Notes under the pieces: model-generated
Told to the model about the DNA's origin: nothing
Databases searched by the model: none
Seen by the model: only the letters and a program-made list of their open reading frames with translations
DNA from: Inmirania thermothiophila
GTDB taxonomy: Bacteria; Pseudomonadota; Gammaproteobacteria; DSM-100275
Direction of reading: 5' to 3'
Length of the DNA stretch: 64,000 bases
Assembly: GCF_003751635.1 (NCBI RefSeq)
Contig: NZ_RJVI01000001.1
Location: 598,726-662,725 of the forward strand
In this document: in pieces, positions 49,224 through 57,495 of the stretch
Layout of the letters: each line of letters starts with the position of its first letter
Numbering within the stretch: position 1 is the stretch's first letter
Made by a program: the position numbers and the translations under genes

Positions 49224-50159
49224 TCAGAAGTCGTGGCGGATGCCGACGCCGAAGGCGGTATCCTCGCCCTTCTTGTCGTTGTCCGCGACCTCCGCGTAGA
49301 CGCGGGTGCGCTTGCTGAAGTTGTGCTGCACGCCCAGCGTCCACGGGTTGGTGTCGGCAACTTTGCCGCGGCCCTTGTCGTTGTCCACGAACACCGCATA
49401 GATGCGGTTGGCGCCCGCGGTGAACTGGCCGCCGAGGGCGATGGCGGTGCCGTCGGTGGCGCCGTTGTCGTCGTAGACCAGCGCCACGCCGAAGGCGCCG
49501 GAGCTGTAGCTCGCCGCCACCGCGAGCTTGTCGTCACCGGCCTCGGGCGACTCGATGGCGAGCCCGAGCTTCACGGGCCCCACGTCGGCGGTGGCGGACG
49601 CATTGAAGACGCGGCCCCGCGACTTGTTCGGCTCCGACGTATCCTCTTCGTTGTCGCTGGAGTCACCGTTCAGGCCGCCCACGGTCACGCCGACGTTGAC
49701 GGCGCCGAAGGAGCCGAAGTAGCCGACGGCGTTGTCGATGCGCCCGTCCTTGCCGCTGGCCGGGTCGCGGTCGAAGATGTTGGCCAGGTCCACGAAGGCG
49801 AAGGAGCCGTCGTAGTACGGCGCGCTCAGGTTGCCGATGAGTACCTTGCCGAAGCCGCCGGCGAGGCCGACGCTCTGCTCGCGGTTCTCGATGTTGTTGG
49901 GTTTGCCGACGTCGTCAGCGTCGAGCACACGGTACTCGAGCTTGAAGACGGCCTGGAGGCCGTTGCCCAGGTCCTCGGCCCCCTTGAAGCCGATGCGGAC
50001 GTCGGGCGTCACGTCCACCTGCGTGTCCGTGGGGTCGTTCTTGGCCGGTCCGTTAATGAGGTTGAACTTCGCGCGGCCGTAGACGGTGGCCTCGGCGCTG
50101 GCGGCCAGCGGCGCGGCCACCGCGGCCGCGACGGCGACGGCAAGCAGCTTCTTCTTCAT
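49224..50159 (-). CDS. Gram-negative general porin
   Basis: Outer-membrane trimeric porin, 311 residues. Signal peptide about 1-22 (LLAVAVAAAVAAPLAASA), then EATVYGRAKFNLING as first strand. Alternating barrel strands follow, with constriction-loop region SAPYYDGSFAFVDLANIFDRD, and the C-terminal Phe (GVGIRHDF) used by BamA. More Asn, Lys and Asp than neighbours, normal for porins. Own promoter at 50207-50235 and terminator at 49172-49199. Specificity cannot be read. Confidence 0.9.
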   Translation of the reverse strand: MKKKLLAVAVAAAVAAPLAASAEATVYGRAKFNLINGPAKNDPTDTQVDVTPDVRIGFKGAEDLGNGLQAVFKLEYRVLDADDVGKPNNIENREQSVGLAGGFGKVLIGNLSAPYYDGSFAFVDLANIFDRDPASGKDGRIDNAVGYFGSFGAVNVGVTVGGLNGDSSDNEEDTSEPNKSRGRVFNASATADVGPVKLGLAIESPEAGDDKLAVAASYSSGAFGVALVYDDNGATDGTAIALGGQFTAGANRIYAVFVDNDKGRGKVADTNPWTLGVQHNFSKRTRVYAEVADNDKKGEDTAFGVGIRHDF

Positions 50160-50206
50160 GGGCTATCCCTCCTCAGAATCAGAGTTGTCTCGACGAGACC
50201 GGAGGG

Positions 50207-50235
50207 ACTATAGGCCACGCCGCGGTGCTTTGCAA
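50207..50235 (-). promoter_or_regulatory. Sigma-70 promoter of the porin gene
   Basis: Minus strand TTGCAA (50230-50235), exactly 17 bases, TATAGT (50207-50212), about 48 bases before the ATG. Two CGCAACAGC copies lie upstream at 50253-50261 and 50283-50291, 30 bases apart, i.e. about three helical turns; they could bind a regulator. Confidence 0.65.
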
Positions 50236-50320
50236 CCACTTTTTGCCTTCGGCGCAACAGCCGCGCGGTTTCGTTGCCTCATCGCAACAGCGGCCCTGGG
50301 GCGCGCGGGGCCGGAGACGG

Positions 50321-50346
50321 CGAGGCCCGCCGTGCGGCGGGCCTCG
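50321..50346 (-). terminator. 12-bp hairpin downstream of tRNA-Gln
   Basis: CGAGGCCCGCCG (50321-50332) pairs with 50335-50346 across two bases, four bases past the tRNA 3' end. No T-run follows. Confidence 0.55.
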
Positions 50347-50350
50347 GGGT

Positions 50351-50424
50351 TGGCTGGGGGACTAGGATTCGAACCTAGATTCACGGAGTCAGAGTCCGCT
50401 GTCCTGCCGTTAGACGATCCCCCA
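50351..50424 (-). tRNA. tRNA-Gln (anticodon CUG)
   Basis: 74 bases with encoded CCA. Acceptor TGGGGGA pairs with TCCCCCA; D arm GTCTAACGGCAGGAC; anticodon stem GCGGA/TCCGT with loop CTCTGAC, giving CUG; T arm with GGTTCGAATCC. Reads CAG codons. Lies 70 bases downstream of rpsI on the same strand and may be cotranscribed. Confidence 0.95.
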
Positions 50425-50431
50425 GTGGCGT

Positions 50432-50452
50432 GCCGCCCCGGAACGGGGCGGC
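50432..50452 (-). repeat. 9-bp hairpin between rpsI and tRNA-Gln
   Basis: GCCGCCCCG and CGGGGCGGC around GAA, without a T-run. Possibly a processing or partial termination signal in an rplM-rpsI-tRNA transcript. Confidence 0.45.
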
Positions 50453-50494
50453 GGGGAAGGATAAGGGATGCGCGCCGCCGCGCGCAACCGCGCC

Positions 50495-50884
50495 TCAGCG
50501 CTTGGAGTACTGGGTGGCCTTGCGCGCCTTGTGCAGGCCGACCTTCTTGCGCTCCACCTCGCGGGCGTCGCGGGTGAGGAAGCCGGCGCTGCGAAGCGGC
50601 CTGCGCAGGGCCTCGTCGTAGCGCAGCAGGGCGCGCGCGATGCCGTGGCGGATGGCGCCCGCCTGGCCGCTGGTGCCGCCGCCCTCCACGGTGACGGTGA
50701 CGTCCACCTTGTCGGCGAGGCCCGTCACCTCCAGCGGCTGGCGCACGATCATGCGCGCCGTCTCGCGCCCGAAGTAGGCCTCCAGCGGACGGCGGTTGAC
50801 CACGATGCGCCCGCTGCCGGGCCGGACGAAGACGCGGGCGGTGGCCGTCTTGCGCCGCCCGGTGCCGTAGTGAGCCGTCTCCAC
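50495..50884 (-). CDS. rpsI: 30S ribosomal protein S9
   Basis: 129 residues, ending in the conserved tail [10 protein letters not shown] that reaches the P-site tRNA. GTG start; [21 protein letters not shown] is the family signature. 13 bases after rplM. Confidence 0.97.
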   Translation of the reverse strand: METAHYGTGRRKTATARVFVRPGSGRIVVNRRPLEAYFGRETARMIVRQPLEVTGLADKVDVTVTVEGGGTSGQAGAIRHGIARALLRYDEALRRPLRSAGFLTRDAREVERKKVGLHKARKATQYSKR

Positions 50885-50897
50885 GATGCGTCCCCCG

Positions 50898-51326
50898 TCA
50901 GATGTCCAGCGGCTTCGGCTGCTGGGCCTGGTGCCGGTGCTCAGGTCCGGCGTAGACCTTGAGCTTGCGGAACATGGCCCGCCCCAGCGGCCCCTTCGGC
51001 AGCATCCCCTTGACTGCGAGCTCGATCACGCGCTCGGGCCGCCGTGCGAGCAGCTTGCCCAGGGTCTCCGACTTGAGGTTGCCCACGTAGCCGGTGTGCC
51101 GGTGGTAGACCTTCTGCTCCAGCTTGCGCCCGGTGACGCGGACCTTGCCGGCGTTGACCACGACGATGTAGTCGCCGGTGTCCACGTGCGGCGTGTACTC
51201 GGGCTTGTGCTTGCCCCGCAGGCGGCGCGCGATCTCGGCGGCGAGCCGCCCCAGGGTCTTGCCCGCGGCGTCCACCACGTACCAGTCGCGGCGCACCTCG
51301 GCGGGCTTGGCGACGAATGTCTTCAT
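50898..51326 (-). CDS. rplM: 50S ribosomal protein L13
   Basis: 142 residues, full length. Signatures [46 protein letters not shown] and [18 protein letters not shown]. First gene of rplM-rpsI. The leader contains an imperfect dyad (CCCATCGGGACGATGCGGG) that might serve autoregulation. Confidence 0.97.
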   Translation of the reverse strand: MKTFVAKPAEVRRDWYVVDAAGKTLGRLAAEIARRLRGKHKPEYTPHVDTGDYIVVVNAGKVRVTGRKLEQKVYHRHTGYVGNLKSETLGKLLARRPERVIELAVKGMLPKGPLGRAMFRKLKVYAGPEHRHQAQQPKPLDI

Positions 51327-51367
51327 GCCTCAGGCTCCCGCATCGTCCCGATGGGAGAAGGCGCGCA

Positions 51368-51396
51368 ATGGTAATGCCTTCCCCCGACCGGTGCAA
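51368..51396 (-). promoter_or_regulatory. Sigma-70 promoter of rplM-rpsI
   Basis: Minus strand TTGCAC (51391-51396), 17 bases, TACCAT (51368-51373), followed by a GCGCGCC discriminator, as in stringently controlled ribosomal promoters. About 42 bases before the rplM ATG. Confidence 0.55.
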
Positions 51397-51420
51397 CCAC
51401 CCGCGGGGCGGGGCGCCGGC

Positions 51421-51450
51421 AAAAAAAAGGCGCGGCATGCGGGCCGCGCC
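51421..51450 (-). terminator. Strong Rho-independent terminator after the acyltransferase gene
   Basis: On the minus strand GGCGCGGC and GCCGCGCC form an 8-bp GC stem around six bases, followed by eight T residues (51428 to 51421). It lies 119 bases past the acyltransferase stop and insulates rplM. Confidence 0.88.
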
Positions 51451-51518
51451 GAAGCCTCAAAGGAGGATGGAGGAGTCGGGAGACTTGCCGGGAACCCTCG
51501 CCTCGACGGCAAATCCGT

Positions 51519-51537
51519 TGTCGCGAATTTTCTTACA
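51519..51537. promoter_or_regulatory. TGTAA...ACA dyad, site C
   Basis: Minus strand TGTAAGAAAATTCGCGACA, resembling sites A and B but located downstream of the acyltransferase gene. Between it and the terminator lies a CU-rich segment (minus strand CTCCTCCATCCTCCTTTGAG). This could be the 3' end of the acyltransferase transcript or a separate small RNA of about 100 bases. Confidence 0.4.
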
Positions 51538-51568
51538 TGCTGATGCGCAGGTCAACCCCTCCGGGCCC

Positions 51569-52390
51569 TCACCAGTGCCTGGAGCCGGCCTCGAGGTGGC
51601 GGGGGTGGTCACGCTCGTAGGCGGCGGGGCTGGCGAAGCGTCGCGCCGCCGGGGTCTCCAGGATCTGGCCGCGGATGAGGGCGAGCAGGGCGTGCAGCTC
51701 CGGGCGCAGGTGGCGGAAGAGGTCGTCGCGGGTGATCTGGAAGACCGCGCGCACGCCCCGGAACTCGACCGGCTCGCTCACCTGGCGGAAGGTGATGCCG
51801 AAGACCTTGAGGTGGCGCATGAGGCGCGGCTCCATCATGGCGAAGACGCAGTCGAGCCCCTCCTCGAGGCCGATGGTGGCGGCGGCGAGGTAGAGCCCCA
51901 CGGGGATGAAGGGGAAGCGGTGGCGGTGCTCGGCGACGCCCTCGTGCGGGTGGGCGCCGGCGATGAGGGCGACGGGGTTGTGGCGCTCGCCGCGGCGGCG
52001 GCGGAACTCGGCCGGCACCGCAAGGCGCGAGACCTCGCCGAAGCGGTGCCGCGGCAGCCGCGCGGGGTCGAAGACCGCGGGATCCAGGGCCGCCCCGGCG
52101 TGGCGCTCGAAGGGCAGCGGCGCCTGCGGATCCTCCGGGTTCTGCAGGACGAGGCGGACGCAGCCGGCGAAGCGTCCGCTCGGGCGGTGCAGGAGCAGGC
52201 AGTGGCGGGCGTGGCGGTCGCAGGCGTCATACTCGCGCCCGTCGGGGAAGCGCTCGCGGGGCTCCCAGCCGAACTCGTCCACGTAGACGCGGTAGCGGAT
52301 GCGGTAGGCCTCGTCCAGCAGCTCGGGGGTGGAGGCCGGGACCACCCGGAAGTAATCCTCGAAGACGCGGGCGATGGACTGGGCGGCCAT
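51569..52390 (-). CDS. PEP-CTERM/exosortase system-associated acyltransferase
   Basis: 273-residue protein of the GNAT/autoinducer-synthase-like fold found with exosortase A systems. N-terminal half: FEDYFRVVPASTPELLDEAYRIRYRVYVDEFGWEP, the family signature with conserved Arg and Glu residues. Middle: GRFAGCVRLV and FGEVSRLAVPAEFRRRRGE. Then GLYLAAATIGLEEGLDCVFAMMEPRLMRHL. The acyl substrate and acceptor are unknown; it is not a proven quorum-signal synthase. Separate from the other XrtA genes and divergent from the LolA-like gene at 52517. Confidence 0.88.
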   Translation of the reverse strand: MAAQSIARVFEDYFRVVPASTPELLDEAYRIRYRVYVDEFGWEPRERFPDGREYDACDRHARHCLLLHRPSGRFAGCVRLVLQNPEDPQAPLPFERHAGAALDPAVFDPARLPRHRFGEVSRLAVPAEFRRRRGERHNPVALIAGAHPHEGVAEHRHRFPFIPVGLYLAAATIGLEEGLDCVFAMMEPRLMRHLKVFGITFRQVSEPVEFRGVRAVFQITRDDLFRHLRPELHALLALIRGQILETPAARRFASPAAYERDHPRHLEAGSRHW

Positions 52391-52516
52391 GGGCGGGTCC
52401 TCCGTGGGGCCGCACCCCGTCCGTGGCGGGCGGTGGGCAGCGGGGTCGTGATAGGCTAGCTTCAAGTCGATTGTGGGCCACCGGCCGGCGCAGGTAAAGG
52501 ACGGAGGGCAGGGAAC

Positions 52517-53326
52517 GTGACCGGATTCACACGCAGGCCCCGGGGCCTCCTGCCGGTGCTCGCGGCGGTGCTCCTCGCCGCGGCGGCGGCGGGCGCCGAC
52601 GAGGCGGGCGAGGCGCTTGCCCGCAGGGTCTACGAGCGGCCCGACGGGCGCGACGCCACCGCCCTTGCGCGCATGATCCTGCAGGACCCCGGCGGCGGCG
52701 TGCGCGAGCGGCGCTTCGTCAGCTACCGCCGGGACCAGGGCGGCGGCACGGTGTGGTCGCTGATCCGCTTCCTCGCCCCGCCCGACATCGCCGATACCGG
52801 GCTGCTGACCCGCGACCGCCCGGGGCCGGACAGCGAGCAGTGGCTCTACCTGCCGGCGCTCGGGCGCGTGCGCCGCATCGCCGGCAGCCGCAAGGGCGGG
52901 CGCTTCGTCGGCTCCGACATCTATTATGAGGACCTGCAGGACCGCGAGCCGGAGCTGGACGTCCACCGCATCCTCGGCGCCGGCACGGTCTCGGGCCAGC
53001 CCTGCACGCGCCTCGAGAGCGTGCCGCGCGAGGCGGGCTCCTCGGTCTACGAGCGGCGCATCGCCTGCATCCACGAGCCCACCCTGGTCGCCCTGGAGGT
53101 GGCGTTCCACCAGCGCGGCCGCGTGGTCAAGCGCCTGACCGTGCACCGCATCGAGAAGGTGCAGGGCTACTGGACGGTGATGGACAGCACCATGGAGGAG
53201 CTCGCCTCCGGCCATCGCACCCGGATCGTCATCGAGCGCATCCGCTACGACCGCGGGCTGCCCGAGTCGCTGTTCGAGCGCGGGGTCCTGGAGGATCCCG
53301 CGCGCGAGCGCCGCTGGCGCCCCTGA
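52517..53326 (+). CDS. LolA-like outer-membrane lipoprotein-sorting family protein
   Basis: Periplasmic protein, 269 residues with signal peptide (about 10-27). LolA/LolB-like concave beta-sheet family: SLIRFLAPPDIADTGLLTRDRPGPDSEQWLYLPALGRVRRIAGSRKGGRFVGSD is diagnostic, as is YWTVMDSTMEELASGHRTRIVIERIRYD. These proteins occur with RND lipid exporters and are thought to carry a lipid through the periplasm. GTG start behind GGAGGG. First gene of a three-gene operon. Confidence 0.85.
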   Translation: MTGFTRRPRGLLPVLAAVLLAAAAAGADEAGEALARRVYERPDGRDATALARMILQDPGGGVRERRFVSYRRDQGGGTVWSLIRFLAPPDIADTGLLTRDRPGPDSEQWLYLPALGRVRRIAGSRKGGRFVGSDIYYEDLQDREPELDVHRILGAGTVSGQPCTRLESVPREAGSSVYERRIACIHEPTLVALEVAFHQRGRVVKRLTVHRIEKVQGYWTVMDSTMEELASGHRTRIVIERIRYDRGLPESLFERGVLEDPARERRWRP

Positions 53327-53341
53327 GGCCCCGGACGCGGG

Positions 53342-55081
53342 ATGCGGGCGGGGCGGACAGGGGCGGCGGTGCTGGCGGCGGTGCTCGCCGCCGCCGCCGC
53401 GGAGGGCCGCGCCGGGGCGTGGTTCCCCACCCGCGAGGCGGCCGAGGCCGAGGCGGCGCGGCTGCGCGCCGAGGGGCAGGCGGCCCGGGTGGAGGAGGTG
53501 GAGGGCCGGGTCGGGCTGCAGCGCCTGGAGGTGCTGGCGCCGGACTACGCCGCGGCGCGCCGCGTCCGCGCGCGCCTGGAGGCGCTCGGCCTCGGGGCCT
53601 GGATCGCCGGCCGAGCCCTCGGCCGCGGCTACGCCGTGGCGGCGGGCGAGTTCGCCTCGGCGGAGGCGCTGGCGCAGGCGCGGGCGCGGCTGGAGGCGGC
53701 CGGCCTCGGGCCGCTGCGGGTGGTGGCGGTGCAGGCGCGCCGGCGCTACTTCCGCATCCGTCGCGCAGAGGAAGGCGGGGGCGAGGTGATCCTGCTCGGC
53801 GCCGCACCGCCGCCGGCGGCGGCCGGGCCGGCGCCCCGGGGGGCGGCGGTGGTGGCGCCGCGGCGCAGCGCCGACCTCTGGCTCGAGGCGGGCGGCGGCG
53901 ACGGGCCGGACCAGGGCCTCGTGCGCGCCGGCCTCGCCTGGGCGCGCGAGCCGTCGGCGGGCTGGGGCTGGCGCATCGAGGGGCGGCTGCGGGCGGCGGC
54001 CGAGGGTCCTGGGCCGGAGGAGGCGGAACTGGAGCCGGGCGAGAGCTGGCTGCGCTGGCGCGGCGGGCCCTGGCGGCTGACCCTCGGCTGGCAGAGCGTG
54101 ATCTGGGGCCGGATGGACGAGTCGCCGCTGGCCGACCGGCTGTCGGTGCCGGACCTGCGCCGCTTTCTCCTCGACGACCTCGCGGAGCGCCGGCTGCCGG
54201 TGCCGGCCCTCCGCCTGGAGTGGGCGCGGGGGGGCTGGAAGGCGGACCTGCTGGCCCAGCTCGGCTTCCACGGCGCGGAGCTGCCGGAGGCGGGATCGGC
54301 ATGGTACCCGGTGGACCGCGTGCGGGGGCGGATCCTCGGCCTGCCGCCGGATCCGGTGCTGGCGGCGCTGGTGCAGCGCGGCGGGGTCGGCGAGGAGACG
54401 CCGGACGGCGGCGGCATCGGGCTGCGGCTGAGCCGCGCCGGCGAGGGCCTCGACCTCGGCGCCACCCTCGTCCGGGGCCCCGAGCCGCTGCCCTACTACG
54501 GCCTCGACGAGCCGGTGCGGGCGGCGCTGCTCGCGAGCGGCGGCGACGTGGGGGCGGCGCTCGCCGCCGCCCGCGGTCCGGCGCTGGTGGGGCGCCATCC
54601 GCGCACGTGGGCGGCGGGGGTGGATTTCGCGCGGGAGGCGGGCGGGGCCACCTGGCGCGGCGAGCTCCTGTGGCTGTCGGACGTGGCGGCGACGACCCCG
54701 AGCCTCGCGGTGGAGACGCGGACCGCCTGGGCCTGGGGGGTCGGCGTCGAGCTCTTCCCGGGCGACGGCGACCTGCGCCTGGAGCTGCAGCTGCTCGAGC
54801 GCCGGCTGGGGGGCGGCGCGGTCCTGGACCGGCGGCGGCAGCGGGCGCTCACCGGGGCGGTGGAGGCGCTGGCCGGGCACGGGCGCTGGCGCTGGCGGCT
54901 GCGCTTCGTCCACGGGCTCGACGCCGACGACCGCTACCTCAACCCGGAGGTGCGCTACCTCGGGCTCGAGCCGCACGAGCTCTACCTCGGGGCGCATCTC
55001 TTCTCGGGCGACGCCGACACCGCCGGCGGCTTCCACGCGGGGCACGACCTCGCGGTGCTCGGCTGGAGGCTGCGCTATTGA
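53342..55081 (+). CDS. Exported SPOR-like/outer-membrane beta-barrel protein
   Basis: 579 residues. Signal peptide about 1-25. Residues about 26-135 contain two SPOR-like repeats (AWFPTREAAEAEAARLRAEGQAARVEE; GYAVAAGEFASAEALAQARARLEAAGL). The rest is a barrel resembling DUF1302-type proteins, with LTLGWQSVIWGRMDESPLADRLSVPDLRRF as the clearest signature, ending GWRLRY. It probably serves as the outer-membrane end of the RND system in the next gene, whose TTG start overlaps this stop. Confidence 0.72.
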   Translation: MRAGRTGAAVLAAVLAAAAAEGRAGAWFPTREAAEAEAARLRAEGQAARVEEVEGRVGLQRLEVLAPDYAAARRVRARLEALGLGAWIAGRALGRGYAVAAGEFASAEALAQARARLEAAGLGPLRVVAVQARRRYFRIRRAEEGGGEVILLGAAPPPAAAGPAPRGAAVVAPRRSADLWLEAGGGDGPDQGLVRAGLAWAREPSAGWGWRIEGRLRAAAEGPGPEEAELEPGESWLRWRGGPWRLTLGWQSVIWGRMDESPLADRLSVPDLRRFLLDDLAERRLPVPALRLEWARGGWKADLLAQLGFHGAELPEAGSAWYPVDRVRGRILGLPPDPVLAALVQRGGVGEETPDGGGIGLRLSRAGEGLDLGATLVRGPEPLPYYGLDEPVRAALLASGGDVGAALAAARGPALVGRHPRTWAAGVDFAREAGGATWRGELLWLSDVAATTPSLAVETRTAWAWGVGVELFPGDGDLRLELQLLERRLGGGAVLDRRRQRALTGAVEALAGHGRWRWRLRFVHGLDADDRYLNPEVRYLGLEPHELYLGAHLFSGDADTAGGFHAGHDLAVLGWRLRY

Positions 55082-57330
55082 CCGGGCCGCGCCTGCTGCC
55101 GCCGCGGCTCGCGCTCGCCCTGCTCCTCGGCCTCCTCGTGCTCGCGGCGCTGCCCCTGCGCGGGCTGCGCCTGGACAACACCCCGCCGGTCTACTACCCG
55201 CCCGACGCCCCGGCGGTGGTGCTGGACCGCCGGTTGCGCGCGCTCTTTCCCGACGACGCCTCGCTCTTCGTCCTCCTCGAGGGCGGCGACCTCCTCGCCC
55301 CGGCGGGGGTGGCGCGCATCGACCGGGCGGTGCGCGCCATCGAGGCCCTGCCGGGGGTGGACCGGGTGCTGGCGGTGACCACGGTGGAGCACATCGGGGC
55401 GGCGGAGGACGGCTTCGCGGTGGAGCGGCTGCTGGATCCGGCGAACCCCCTGCCCGCGGAGGCGGCGCGGGCGCGGGTCCTCGGCGACCGCTTCGCGCCG
55501 GGGCTGCTGGTGAGCCGCGACGGCGGGTCGGTGGCGCTGGTGGTGCGCCCGCGCACGGGCCTCGACAGCCTCGCGCGGCTGCGCCTCGAGCGCGGCGTGC
55601 GCGCGGCCCTCGAGGCGGCGGGGCTGGGGCCGAGGCTCGCGGCGCTCGGGGGCGACGTCGCCCTGGATGTGGCCGAGTTCCGCTCCATGGTGCGCGACAG
55701 CGCCATCTTCATCCCCGCCACCACGGTGGCCGGCCTCCTCCTGCTGGGGTGGATGTACCGGCGCTGGCTGGCGGTGGCGGCGGCGGTGGCGGTGATGGGG
55801 GTGGCGGTCCTGGTGCCGGTGGCGGCGGTGGTCCTGGCCGGCCAGCCCTACACCCTGGTCACGGCCATGCTGCCGCCGCTGATGGCGGCGCTGGCGACGG
55901 CGCTGCTGATCCACCTCTTCAACGCCGTCGCCCACGCCGACCACCGCGGCCACCGCGGTGCCGAGCGGGTGCGCCGGGCGCTGGCCGAGGTGGAGCGGCC
56001 GGCGCGCTACACCGCGCTCACCACCGCCGCCGGGCTCGCCTCCCTCGGCACCAGCCCGATGCCGCCGGTGGCCACCTTCGGACTCGCCGCCGCCCTCGGG
56101 GTGGCGGCCCTCTATGCCGCCGCGGTGGTCCTGCTGCCGGCCGTGCTTGCCCGCTGGGACCGCGGTGCCTGGCCCCGGCGCGGGGGGCTGCGGGCGGTGG
56201 GCGGTGCGGTGCGGGCGCTGGGACGCCTGGGGGCGCGGCGCGCCGGCTGGGTGGTGGCGGCGACGCTGGCCGGGGCGGCGGTCTCGGTGCCGCTCATCGC
56301 CCGCGTCGAGGTGCAGACCGATCTCTACCGCTTCTTCGACGAGGGGCACCCGCTGACGCGGGCGACGCGCCTGATCGAGGAGCGCCTCACCGGGGTGACG
56401 CCGCTGGAGGTGCTGCTGCAGGCGCCGGGGCGGGACGGGCTGACGGAGCCGGTGCGCCTCGCCGCGATCCGCGAGCTGCAGCGCTTCGCCGAGGCGCTGC
56501 CGGAGGTGGCGCGCACGCTGTCCGTGGCCGACCTGGTGGAGGAGATGAACTGGGCCTTCCACGGCGAGGATCCGGCGGCGCGGCGCGTCCCGGACGACCG
56601 CCGGCTGGTGGCCCAGTACCTCTTCGTCTACGACGGCAACGATCTATGGGAGCTCGCCGACCGGGAGCTGGCGGCGACGCGGGTGCTCATCCACCTGCGC
56701 GTGCACGGCAGCCGCGAGATCGGGGCCGTCATCGACACCCTGCGCGCGCGGCTGCAGGCGCACCCGCCCGCCGACCTCGCCTGGGCGGTGGGGGGCGGGG
56801 GGCGGCTCTTCCGCGACCAGGAGCGGCTGTTGGTGGTGGGGCAGGTGCGCAGCATCCTGGCCGCCCTCGCCCTCATCCTCGCCCTCATGGCCCTGCTGTG
56901 GCGCTCCCTCGGCGAGGCGGTCCTCTGCATGATCCCCAACCTCGCCCCCGTCGTCCTCATCTTCGCGGTCATGGGCGCGGCCGGGGTGTGGCTGGACGTC
57001 GCCACCGTGCTCATCGCCAGCGTCGCCGTGGGCATCGCCGTCGACGACACCATCCACATCTACCACGGCTACCGACGGCGCCGGCGCCGGGGCGCCAGGC
57101 CCGCGACGGCGCTCGCCCGCACCTACCGCCACGCCGGGCGCGCGGTGGGGGCCACGACCCTGGTGCTGACGGCGCAGTTCGCGCTGCTTGGCGCCTCGCG
57201 CTTCGTGCCCACGGTGGAATTCGGCCTCCTCAGCGCGGTGGGTCTGGTGGCGGCGCTGCTCTTCGACCTCCTGTTCCTGCCTGCGCTGCTGGTGCTGGTG
57301 GACCGTCCCCGCGCCTCCCGCCCCGTGTAG
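55078..57330 (+). CDS. RND/MMPL-family transporter (lipid exporter type)
   Basis: Inner-membrane proton-driven transporter, 750 residues, with two repeats each of a periplasmic loop and about five helices. Second-half motif VASVAVGIAVDDTIHIYHGY carries the paired Asp of RND proteins; the first half has MLPPLMAALATALLIHLFNAV instead. This type (HpnN-like) exports hydrophobic molecules such as hopanoids rather than drugs. The start is TTG at 55078 in a TTGA overlap, since no ATG or GTG fits before the first helix. The cargo is unknown. Confidence 0.85.
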   Translation: MTGPRLLPPRLALALLLGLLVLAALPLRGLRLDNTPPVYYPPDAPAVVLDRRLRALFPDDASLFVLLEGGDLLAPAGVARIDRAVRAIEALPGVDRVLAVTTVEHIGAAEDGFAVERLLDPANPLPAEAARARVLGDRFAPGLLVSRDGGSVALVVRPRTGLDSLARLRLERGVRAALEAAGLGPRLAALGGDVALDVAEFRSMVRDSAIFIPATTVAGLLLLGWMYRRWLAVAAAVAVMGVAVLVPVAAVVLAGQPYTLVTAMLPPLMAALATALLIHLFNAVAHADHRGHRGAERVRRALAEVERPARYTALTTAAGLASLGTSPMPPVATFGLAAALGVAALYAAAVVLLPAVLARWDRGAWPRRGGLRAVGGAVRALGRLGARRAGWVVAATLAGAAVSVPLIARVEVQTDLYRFFDEGHPLTRATRLIEERLTGVTPLEVLLQAPGRDGLTEPVRLAAIRELQRFAEALPEVARTLSVADLVEEMNWAFHGEDPAARRVPDDRRLVAQYLFVYDGNDLWELADRELAATRVLIHLRVHGSREIGAVIDTLRARLQAHPPADLAWAVGGGGRLFRDQERLLVVGQVRSILAALALILALMALLWRSLGEAVLCMIPNLAPVVLIFAVMGAAGVWLDVATVLIASVAVGIAVDDTIHIYHGYRRRRRRGARPATALARTYRHAGRAVGATTLVLTAQFALLGASRFVPTVEFGLLSAVGLVAALLFDLLFLPALLVLVDRPRASRPV

Positions 57331-57408
57331 TCCCAGGCTTACAGGAAAATGCGCCGCGCCGCGCGGCAAGGCGTCCGGTTCCGGCCGTGCCGGGGCCCGG
57401 GAGCTGTC

Positions 57409-57414
57409 TATAAT
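57409..57414 (+). promoter_or_regulatory. -10 box (TATAAT) of the XrtA EPS operon
   Basis: Consensus TATAAT 82 bases before the export-protein start. No recognisable -35 at 16-18 bases, which suggests an activator. A CTTACAGG sequence, found reversed at site A, lies 66 bases upstream near 57339. Confidence 0.45.
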
Positions 57415-57420
57415 GCATAA

Positions 57421-57450
57421 AGCCGTTCGTGCGCGAAAAACAAAACGGCT
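57421..57450 (+). repeat. Inverted repeat in the EPS operon leader
   Basis: AGCCGTT (57421-57427) and AACGGCT (57444-57450) around 16 A-rich bases, just after the likely transcription start. It could be a leader hairpin or an operator. Confidence 0.4.
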
Positions 57451-57495
57451 GATCTGACAGGCGGCCGGCGGCGAGGGGCCGCGAGGGAGGTGGAC

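Noticed and set aside
51569-52390. LuxI-type quorum-signal synthase
   Set aside because: The fold is related, but the sequence matches the exosortase-associated acyltransferase group, and no LuxR-type receptor gene is nearby.
57381-57400. Sigma-54 promoter before the Wza-like gene
   Set aside because: A GG/GC pair with 10-base spacing exists, but flanking bases do not match TGGCAC or TTGCA, and such pairs are common by chance at this GC content.
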